Source: Bacteroidota bacterium (GTDB lineage Bacteria > Bacteroidota > Ignavibacteria > Ignavibacteriales > Ignavibacteriaceae). Taken from it: a stretch of DNA of 5,959 nt. This document shows, one piece after another, positions 1-5,213 of this stretch. The notes beneath the pieces are model-generated. The model had not been told where the DNA came from. It ran no database searches and saw only the letters and a program-made list of their open reading frames with translations. Location: positions 1-5,959 of the forward strand of contig JAEXTA010000016.1 in assembly GCA_023453665.1 (NCBI GenBank). Reading direction: 5' to 3'. The position numbers were made by a program, and so were the translations under genes. Positions within the stretch are counted from its first letter, which is position 1. Each line of letters starts with the position of its first letter.

Positions 1-273
1 CACTTGCTTAAAGGATTACATAAGCTTCAACAAGAATTTCCTGATATTATTTCTAATGTTCGTGGATTAGGACTGATGTGTTCATTTGATTTACCTTCTT
101 CAGAATTCCGTGATTCATTTAAATCAGAATGTTTAAAACAGCACTTAATAATTCTTGGATGTGGTTCTAAATCAATCAGGTTTAGACCAGCATTGAATAT
201 TACTCCTTCAGAAATTGATGAAGGTTTGAATTTGGTTAGAAAAGTTTTAATTTTTCAGCGAACTAAAAACTAA
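1..273 (+). CDS. lat: L-lysine 6-transaminase, C-terminal fragment (5' end off window)
   Basis: This is the last 90 codons of a PLP-dependent class III aminotransferase, open from the first base and ending at TAA 271-273. The fragment has the small C-terminal domain only: an RGLGLMCSFDLP segment (about residues 21-32 of the fragment), then SIRFRPALNITPSEID and a final amphipathic helix. From memory, this layout closely matches the tail of actinobacterial lysine 6-aminotransferase (Mycobacterium tuberculosis Rv3290c), where the first Arg of the RFRP motif contacts the substrate alpha-carboxylate. That family moves the epsilon-amino group of lysine to 2-oxoglutarate, giving 2-aminoadipate semialdehyde (cyclising to piperideine-6-carboxylate) in the cytoplasm. 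The PLP-binding lysine lies outside the window, so activity cannot be judged. The TTG at position 4 is internal, not a start. Other class III aminotransferases (ornithine, 4-aminobutyrate) are possible, but RGLGLM-x-SFDLP favours the lysine type. A hairpin follows 18 bases after the stop. Confidence 0.75.
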   Translation, partial: HLLKGLHKLQQEFPDIISNVRGLGLMCSFDLPSSEFRDSFKSECLKQHLIILGCGSKSIRFRPALNITPSEIDEGLNLVRKVLIFQRTKN

Positions 274-291
274 ATATATTAAACTACTTGC

Positions 292-326
292 ATGATTCGG
301 CTCCACAATGGAGCCGTAATCATTTT
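292..326 (+). terminator. Strong hairpin between lat and rsmI, probable weak intrinsic terminator or leader hairpin
   Basis: The left arm is 292-305 (ATGATT then CGGCTCCA) and the right arm is 309-323 (TGGAGCCG, a bulged T at 317, then AATCAT). They pair over 14 base pairs with a three-base CAA loop at 306-308. The right arm runs into a short T tract (323-326) that is soon broken by A residues. Position after the lat stop suggests a terminator. The T tract is short and rsmI starts only 13 bases after the stem, so partial readthrough or a leader-hairpin role is equally possible. The ATG at 292 is the first three bases of the stem and should not be taken as the rsmI start. Confidence 0.6.
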
Positions 327-336
327 AAATAAATTG

Positions 337-1029
337 ATGGCAACACTTTACATAGTAAGTACACCTATTGGTAACCTATCTGACATTACTTTAAGAGCTT
401 TGGAGATTTTACGTAATGCAGATTTTATAATTTGTGAAGATACACGCGTAACAAATCAATTGTTAAATCACTACGAGATTAAAAAAGAGTTAATCTCTCT
501 AAATGCTTATAATGAAAGAAGTAAATCTGTTTACTTATCAGATAGAATTAAAGCTTCAAAAATTGTTGCAATTGTTTCAGATGCAGGTACTCCGGGAATC
601 TCAGATCCTGGTGTAAGATTGATTTCACTACTGATATCTGAAGGGATTAATGTTGTTTCCGTTCCCGGACCGTCCGCTCTTTTAGCAGGATTGAGCATTA
701 GTGGTTTACCTACAGATTCATTTGCGTTTGAAGGATTTCTTCCCCAAAAAAAAGGAAGACAAAAGTTATTGATGAAATTATCTGACGAAGAACGTACAAT
801 TGTTTTGTATGAGTCAACCTACCGGATAAAAAAACTACTTGAAGAACTATCCGAATACATGCCCGAAAGATTTATTGTAGTGTGCCGCGAACTAACTAAA
901 AAATTTGAAGAGACCTGGAGAGGTTTTCCAAAAGTTTTATTGAATACATTCGATGAACGTGTTTCAAAAGGTGAATTTGTCGTTGTCATTGCTCCTAAAA
1001 ACTGGAAGCATCTTCCAGACATTAACTAA
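337..1029 (+). CDS. rsmI: 16S rRNA (cytidine(1402)-2'-O)-methyltransferase RsmI
   Basis: RsmI uses S-adenosylmethionine to methylate the 2'-O of C1402 in the 16S rRNA decoding centre. The 230-residue product shows the tetrapyrrole-methylase (YraL-type) fold in order: LYIVSTPIGNL (4-14), CEDTR (33-37), SDAGTPGISDPG (81-92), VPGPSALLAG (109-118), FEGFLPQKKGR (131-141), YESTYR (158-163, where relatives usually have ESPxR), RELTKKFE (184-191) and KGEFVVVI (211-218). It is shorter than the E. coli protein (286 residues) and ends just after the methylase core, so it lacks the extra C-terminal domain. Short forms are usual in Bacteroidota-like groups. I chose ATG 337 because MATLYIVSTPIGNLSD is the normal N-terminus. 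The in-frame ATG at 292 would add 15 residues encoded by a hairpin. No clear Shine-Dalgarno sequence precedes 337. The stop lies 5 bases from the convergent apt stop. An A8 run (746-753) encodes the KK of the KKGR motif. Confidence 0.95.
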   Translation: MATLYIVSTPIGNLSDITLRALEILRNADFIICEDTRVTNQLLNHYEIKKELISLNAYNERSKSVYLSDRIKASKIVAIVSDAGTPGISDPGVRLISLLISEGINVVSVPGPSALLAGLSISGLPTDSFAFEGFLPQKKGRQKLLMKLSDEERTIVLYESTYRIKKLLEELSEYMPERFIVVCRELTKKFEETWRGFPKVLLNTFDERVSKGEFVVVIAPKNWKHLPDIN

Positions 1030-1034
1030 ACGGA

Positions 1035-1565
1035 TCAGTTCTCATCAGGGTAATCAATAAGTGATACAACTTTATATTGAGATAGTTTTTGCCTTCCCTT
1101 TAAAAATGAAAGTTCAATAATAAAAGAGACCTGAACGACATTTCCCCCCAACTTAGCTATAAGGTTGCAAGCAGCCTCCGCAGTTCCGCCGGTTGCAAGA
1201 AGATCATCATGAAGTAAAACTCTATCCCCTTTTGAAATAGCATCTTTATGGATTTCAATTGAATCAGTCCCATATTCTAATTGATAAGACTCGCTAACCT
1301 TTTCTGCTGGTAATTTACCAGGCTTTCTTATCGGGATAAAACCGACATTATGTTTCTCAGCTAATAATGCTCCGAAAATAAAACCTCTGGATTCAATCCC
1401 GGCAACTTTTGTAATCTTTAAGTCTTTAACCTGCTCAGAGAGTTGTTCAAGAGTAATTTTAAATGCTTCAGGATTTTTAAGCAGAGTCGTTATATCTCTA
1501 AACATGATTCCTGGCTTGGGAAAATCTTTTATGCTACGAATATACTTTTTCAGATCTGTGTTCAT
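1035..1565 (-). CDS. apt: Adenine phosphoribosyltransferase
   Basis: Apt salvages adenine in the cytoplasm: adenine + PRPP gives AMP + diphosphate. The 176-residue product has normal family length and full family signatures. These are the N-terminal IRSIKDFPKPGIMFRDITTLL (9-29), AGIESRGFIFG (55-65), the flexible-loop region RKPGKLPAEK (80-89), EYGTDSIEIH (97-106), and the PRPP-binding loop VLLHDDLLATGGTA (116-129) with the acidic pair D120/D121. The short acidic tail ends YPDEN. The start ATG at 1565 has a good Shine-Dalgarno-like GAGGGAG just upstream, and it overlaps the TGA of the crotonase gene as ATGA, so translational coupling is likely. It is the last gene of the minus-strand run and converges with rsmI. 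No terminator hairpin fits in the 5-base gap, so transcription probably ends inside or beyond the rsmI 3' end. Confidence 0.97.
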   Translation of the reverse strand: MNTDLKKYIRSIKDFPKPGIMFRDITTLLKNPEAFKITLEQLSEQVKDLKITKVAGIESRGFIFGALLAEKHNVGFIPIRKPGKLPAEKVSESYQLEYGTDSIEIHKDAISKGDRVLLHDDLLATGGTAEAACNLIAKLGGNVVQVSFIIELSFLKGRQKLSQYKVVSLIDYPDEN

Positions 1566-2323
1566 TGCTCCCTCTTGGTTTTACTTAGAAAATTATTTAT
1601 GCCATTCTTAAAATCATCGGTTGTTCTGCTGATTGTATTTAGTTTTTGACAATACCTGACTGCCTCCTTAATGTTCATACCTGAAATATTTCTGATCATT
1701 CGCTTAGTCTGGATCATACTATTAACAGAATTGGAAGTCAACTTCTTTGCAAAAATTATTGAGTCTTCGAGAACGTTTTCAGATAACTGATTAACCAATC
1801 CTATTTCAAAAGCTTTTTTCCCATCAATAATTTCACCACTCAACAGCATTTGGGTAGCTTTGCCTTCACCTAATTTTTTTATGAGAAAGGAAGAAACAAT
1901 CGCTGGAATAAATCCGATTTTAACCTCCGAAAATCCGAATTTTGAAATAGATGGATGAGCAAAGATAAAATCACAGACTGATGCTAAACCACATCCCCCC
2001 GCTATTGCTGGCCCATTTACAGCTGCGATCGTCGGCTTAGAGAAATTGTAAAGCAACAAAAACATTTGCACAAGCAATTCTGAATCTCTTTCATTATCTA
2101 CTAACGAATTTTTAGTTAATGTATTAAGATATTCAAGGTCAGCGCCTGCACAAAAACTTGTTCCTTCTCCTGTTAAAATTATTGTTTCTATAGTTGATTC
2201 CTGTTCAAGTTGAACTAGTTTGTCTGCAAGCTGGTTAATTAATACAGGGTGAAGTGAATTCCTCTTATCAGGTCTATTCAGAGTTATGATGCCGATATTT
2301 TCTCGTTGTAAATATTTTATCAT
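1562..2323 (-). CDS. Enoyl-CoA hydratase/isomerase (crotonase) family protein
   Basis: This 253-residue cytoplasmic protein has the crotonase fold, which binds acyl-CoA thioesters. Visible signatures are GIITLNRPDKRNSL (11-24), the first oxyanion-hole segment FCAGADL (57-63), the second segment NGPAIAGGCGLASVCD (103-118), and FGFSEVKIGFIPA (129-141). Two glutamates catalyse hydration in rat enoyl-CoA hydratase (Glu144 and Glu164). Here the second is kept as E133 but the first position is Gly112. The AGGCGLA...EVKIGFIPA form is, from memory, common in Bacteroidota-like genomes, where it is often named methylglutaconyl-CoA hydratase without proof. The substrate cannot be read from the sequence; hydratase, isomerase or another crotonase reaction is possible. 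I chose ATG 2323 because AAGGA lies 8 bases upstream and the family's N-terminus begins about there. An in-frame TTG at 2344, next to the upstream stop, would add seven residues. The gene follows the PAP2-like gene by 21 bases in the same frame and overlaps apt by four. Confidence 0.88.
   Translation of the reverse strand: MIKYLQRENIGIITLNRPDKRNSLHPVLINQLADKLVQLEQESTIETIILTGEGTSFCAGADLEYLNTLTKNSLVDNERDSELLVQMFLLLYNFSKPTIAAVNGPAIAGGCGLASVCDFIFAHPSISKFGFSEVKIGFIPAIVSSFLIKKLGEGKATQMLLSGEIIDGKKAFEIGLVNQLSENVLEDSIIFAKKLTSNSVNSMIQTKRMIRNISGMNIKEAVRYCQKLNTISRTTDDFKNGINNFLSKTKREQ
1568..1574 (-). promoter_or_regulatory. Ribosome binding site of apt, inside the crotonase gene
   Basis: On the minus strand GAGGGAG precedes the apt ATG, with the GAGG core 5 bases away. 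It lies in the last codons of the crotonase gene. It supports the ATG at 1565 as the start, and together with the ATGA overlap it suggests coupled translation. Confidence 0.7.
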
Positions 2324-2331
2324 AAATTTTT

Positions 2332-2336
2332 TCCTT
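2332..2336 (-). promoter_or_regulatory. Ribosome binding site deciding the crotonase start
   Basis: On the minus strand AAGGA lies in the 21-base gap after the PAP2-like gene, 8 bases before the ATG at 2323. It favours that ATG over the in-frame TTG at 2344, which has no such site at a useful distance. Confidence 0.6.
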
Positions 2337-2344
2337 AAATGCAA

Positions 2345-2929
2345 TTATGAAAATAGAATGTAAATCCACATTTGCAGGTAAGTCGAAATAAATCCGAATA
2401 ACATTCCTGCGATCACCTGCGATATTGTATGACATTTTAATATTACTCTTGCAGTGCCAATCAAAAATAACAATGGCAAAAACAAAAGTGAATAAAAACC
2501 TGCAATAAAACTTAACGCAGCTAACGGACCCGCAGCGCCCATAGAGTGTGCACTTATCTTCCAGTGTTTGTTGATAACAGTAATCAGCAGGGTATTTGTT
2601 ATATAACAAAACCAGAAAGCACTCGAAATAATATCAACCTCAAAATAAATAAGGACTGCGAAACCACAAATATAAAACAATGTTGACGTGATATATGGGA
2701 AAGTTCTCTCCTCTTTTATTGAAGCGTCGATATCTGCGATCAGTCCCTCCTTTCTAAAATAAAAGAAAGAGACGATGTGAAGTGCAAAACCAAATATCAG
2801 GGCGGTCGCAATTGTTACAGATTGTTTTATAAAGTCGCTTTCATGAAATATTGCGTACCATGTGAACCATATGATTGTAAATGATGGCGGGACAAACAAT
2901 GTAGAGAGAATTCGTGCTGCTTTTTTCAA
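2345..2929 (-). CDS. PAP2-like integral membrane protein with altered active site
   Basis: This 194-residue, strongly hydrophobic protein has about six predicted membrane segments (roughly 9-28, 38-58, 80-97, 101-119, 135-158 and 172-192). It keeps a recognisable but altered PAP2 phosphatase pattern. Motif 1 resembles KEERTFP (72-78) instead of K-x6-RP. Motif 2 is SAHSMG (126-131), with SAH for SGH. Motif 3 is AR-x5-H-x3-Q (160-171), so the histidine nucleophile H167 is kept but the usual Ser and partner Asp are Ala and Gln. PAP2 enzymes remove phosphate from lipid phosphates or diphosphates in the membrane. Whether this variant is active, and on what, is unknown. Similar KISAH(T/S)MG proteins occur, as I recall, in Bacteroidota/Chlorobiota as uncharacterised proteins. 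The only good in-frame start before the first membrane segment is TTG at 2929; a stop lies five codons upstream and there is no clear Shine-Dalgarno sequence. It sits 34 bases after dusB. Confidence 0.75.
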   Translation of the reverse strand: MKKAARILSTLFVPPSFTIIWFTWYAIFHESDFIKQSVTIATALIFGFALHIVSFFYFRKEGLIADIDASIKEERTFPYITSTLFYICGFAVLIYFEVDIISSAFWFCYITNTLLITVINKHWKISAHSMGAAGPLAALSFIAGFYSLLFLPLLFLIGTARVILKCHTISQVIAGMLFGFISTYLQMWIYILFS

Positions 2930-2963
2930 ATGACAAATTAATTATGTTGTAGTAATACTCTCT

Positions 2964-3974
2964 TTATGAAGCCAGATTAATTGGTTCAGAATCTTTCTCA
3001 AGATGAATATCAAGATCAGTTTTATATGTGTTCAGGATTTCTTCCACCGAGTTGAAGTCGGTCACATACATCAGCTTCATTCTTATTTTGGATGCGTTGA
3101 AAAGACCTTTCAAATAACCGGTATAAAATTTCCTGTGTTCAAGGACTGCTCGCTTTTCCCCTTTTATACCAATCGCAAGTCTTAAATGCTCTATTGCTGC
3201 ATCAATTTTCAGATTATGATCTATTGTGATATCAATATTCTTATTCATCAAAAGCGATTTTGCTTCTGCAAATATCCATGGGTTACCAATTGCACCGCGT
3301 GCAATCATCACTGCATCTGCACCTGTTTCATCAAATGCTCTTTTAGCATCGGATGCTGTTAAAATTCCTCCGTTAAGCGCAACAGGAATTTTTACAACTT
3401 CTTTTATTTTAGGAATCCAGCTCCAGTCAGCCTCTCCGTTATGTCCCTGGGATCTGGTTCTGCAATGTATTGTCAGTGCCTGAACTCCAACATCTTCCAA
3501 ACGTTTTGCTATATCCAGGATTTGTATTGTGTCACTATCCCAGCCAATCCTTGTTTTTACTGTAACAGGTTTTGAAACTGATTTAACAACTTCACTGACT
3601 AATTGTTGAAGGTAATCTGAATTTTTTAAAAGACCGGCACCGGCACCACAACCAACAACATTCTTTACCCAACATCCCGCATTTATGTCTATTAAGTCCG
3701 GATCTTTTTCTTCAGCAATTTTTGCAGCACCAACCATTGAAGAAATAGATGATCCATAAATCTGTATTCCAACAGGTCTTTCTTCATCAACAATTTCCAA
3801 TTTTTTGTGCGTCTTTGCTGAAGCTCTAACAAGTCCTTCAGAGTTAACAAATTCTGTGTAAACAATATCAGCACCTAATCGCTTACAAACCAACCTGAAT
3901 GATACATCGGTGATATCTTCCATTGGTGCAAGCAGCAGCGCATTTTCTATTTCAATCTTTCCTATCTTAAGCAT
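2964..3974 (-). CDS. dusB: tRNA-dihydrouridine synthase, DusB type
   Basis: Dus enzymes are FMN proteins that reduce uridines in the tRNA D-loop to dihydrouridine, using NADPH. The 336-residue product is of normal DusB length and shows the TIM-barrel and helical-domain plan. FMN-binding LLAPMEDITD is at 14-23, TEFVNSEGLV at 40-49, the catalytic-cysteine segment DINAGCWVKNVVG at 96-108 (C101), VKTRIGWD at 139-146 (K140), TIHCRTRSQGHNGEADW at 168-184 (H170), VALNGGI at 198-204, and GADAVMIARGAIGNPWIF at 218-235. Two spots differ from the usual DusB consensus: GCW where GCP is standard, and NGG where NGD is common. The key Cys, Lys and His remain, so it is probably active. The start is ATG 3974, giving MLKIGKIEIENALLLAPM, 12 bases after the MFS stop and in the same frame. 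The two genes are separated by tandem stops (TGA TAG). The modified tRNA position cannot be deduced. Confidence 0.93.
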   Translation of the reverse strand: MLKIGKIEIENALLLAPMEDITDVSFRLVCKRLGADIVYTEFVNSEGLVRASAKTHKKLEIVDEERPVGIQIYGSSISSMVGAAKIAEEKDPDLIDINAGCWVKNVVGCGAGAGLLKNSDYLQQLVSEVVKSVSKPVTVKTRIGWDSDTIQILDIAKRLEDVGVQALTIHCRTRSQGHNGEADWSWIPKIKEVVKIPVALNGGILTASDAKRAFDETGADAVMIARGAIGNPWIFAEAKSLLMNKNIDITIDHNLKIDAAIEHLRLAIGIKGEKRAVLEHRKFYTGYLKGLFNASKIRMKLMYVTDFNSVEEILNTYKTDLDIHLEKDSEPINLAS

Positions 3975-3986
3975 ATTCTGTAGCTA

Positions 3987-5213
3987 TCATTTATTTGATT
4001 TGGTCTTAATCGTTTCAAAGTGAAGAATTTTCGGTAAGTAAAATATACTAATCACAAAAATTAAAAAGGTAAATACAGCACCCGTTATAAATGGAAATGG
4101 ATATCCTATAAACTCAAAGGCAAATCCACCCCAAAGCGGACCAAAAACTCTGGCAATTGCTGAAAAGGATTGGTTTAGTCCAAGTGTTATTCCCTGTTCG
4201 CTTTCAGAGGTTACTTCCGAAATTAGACTTAAAAGAGTTGGCTGAAGTGAACCTGTTCCGAGTGACAACAAAACTACTATAACAGATAGTCCAGCAAATG
4301 AGCCCCCATACGGAATTAAAGCTAATCCAATCATCATAAGAAATGCGCCAATTGTTATCATTTGTTTTTGATTGATAAACTTTGAAGCATAATTCAAAAG
4401 TCCTCCCTGCACGATTGCAGAAGAGAGTCCAACAATCCCATACATATAACCATTCTGAAGGTCTGTGAAGTGATAAACTTTAAATCCGAGTAATGCAAAG
4501 GTTCCGTAAATATTAGCAACCGAAAAAGTCAAAATGAAAAAAAGTACAATCAGCATTCCAAGATCAGGCTTTGAAAATATTTTTTTAGCAGCTTCAACAT
4601 TAAACAACGATCTTTTTGAATGTTGAACTTCTTCCCTGTTTAGATTTGATTCTGGTAAATAGAAAAGGGTGAGCAAAAAAGCTAAGAATGAAAATATGGC
4701 AGCAGCGTAACCTGTAATTGTGTAACCGTATTCAGCAAGTAACCCGCCGATTAGCGGACCGAATACAAATCCCAATCCGAATGCAGCACCAATCAATCCC
4801 ATTCCTTTGGATCGTTCTTCTCTTGTTGTAACATCAGCAATATAGGCTTGAGCAACGCCAATACTGCTTCCGCCTATACCTGCAATTACGCGTGAGAGAA
4901 TTAACATCAGGTAAGAATGGGTAAATGAAAATATTATATAACCAATTGCATTCAGTAACAATGATATTACAATTATTGGTCTTCTGCCATGTTTATCAGA
5001 AAGTTTTCCGAATACTGGATTAAAAAAGAATTGAGTTAGTGAGTAGATAGCAATCACAATTCCTATAGCCGCTTCATCAACTTTAAGTTCTTTAGTTGCA
5101 AATGTTGGAAGGATTGGTATCAATATTCCGAAACCAAGCAGATCAATAAATACCGTAAGAAAAATTAAAATCAGAGGAGTTTTTTTAGTCAACAAGTTTG
5201 TCCAATTCTGCAA
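3987..5213 (-). CDS. MFS transporter, TetA-like drug:H+ antiporter family (DHA1)
   Basis: This is an inner-membrane carrier of about 408 residues with 12 predicted membrane segments in two halves, joined by a charged loop (about 188-215). Diagnostic motifs are DLLGFGILIPILP in segment 1 (24-36), motif A FGKLSDKHGRRPI between segments 2 and 3 (68-80), SRVIAGIGGSS in segment 4 (107-117), the antiporter motif GLGFVFGPLIGG in segment 5 (146-157), and LGLNQSFSAIARVFGPLWGG in segment 11 (344-363). This is the layout of the tetracycline-resistance-like branch. The substrate is not known, and most chromosomal members are not proven resistance genes. No ATG is available at the N-terminus. A stop lies directly before TTG 5213, and further TTG codons occur at 5195 and 5192. 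The last two give the more usual short leader (L)LTKKTPLILIFL. The gene overlaps the isocitrate dehydrogenase end by 8 to 29 bases depending on the start. Confidence 0.9.
   Translation of the reverse strand: MQNWTNLLTKKTPLILIFLTVFIDLLGFGILIPILPTFATKELKVDEAAIGIVIAIYSLTQFFFNPVFGKLSDKHGRRPIIVISLLLNAIGYIIFSFTHSYLMLILSRVIAGIGGSSIGVAQAYIADVTTREERSKGMGLIGAAFGLGFVFGPLIGGLLAEYGYTITGYAAAIFSFLAFLLTLFYLPESNLNREEVQHSKRSLFNVEAAKKIFSKPDLGMLIVLFFILTFSVANIYGTFALLGFKVYHFTDLQNGYMYGIVGLSSAIVQGGLLNYASKFINQKQMITIGAFLMMIGLALIPYGGSFAGLSVIVVLLSLGTGSLQPTLLSLISEVTSESEQGITLGLNQSFSAIARVFGPLWGGFAFEFIGYPFPFITGAVFTFLIFVISIFYLPKILHFETIKTKSNK

Noticed and set aside
253..290. Possible sigma70-like promoter for rsmI around TATATT at 275-280
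   Set aside because: The AT-rich background makes such matches frequent, the -35 candidate is poor, and the hairpin lies between it and the gene.
292..336. Fifteen-residue N-terminal extension of RsmI from the ATG at 292
   Set aside because: The bases form a strong hairpin, the residues match no family N-terminus, and the usual start MATLYIVSTPIGNL lies at 337.
819..1022. Minus-strand reading frame of 67 codons within rsmI
   Set aside because: It lies fully inside the strongly conserved rsmI coding sequence and has no recognisable protein features.
1443..1649. Plus-strand reading frame of 68 codons across the apt start
   Set aside because: It is antisense to apt and the crotonase gene, whose protein motifs are clear; the product looks like random antisense translation.
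2274..2609. Minus-strand reading frame of 111 codons overlapping the PAP2-like gene and crotonase start
   Set aside because: It overlaps two supported genes in another frame and shows no domain or start signal.
2930..2963. Possible promoter in the dusB/PAP2-like gap
   Set aside because: The AT-rich stretch resembles a Bacteroidota -7 box (TAnnTTTG) only imperfectly, and no matching upstream element is seen at the right spacing.
3003..3874. Short frames at 3003-3185 (+), 3226-3483 (+) and 3692-3874 (-)
   Set aside because: All are shadows of dusB in other frames without their own support.
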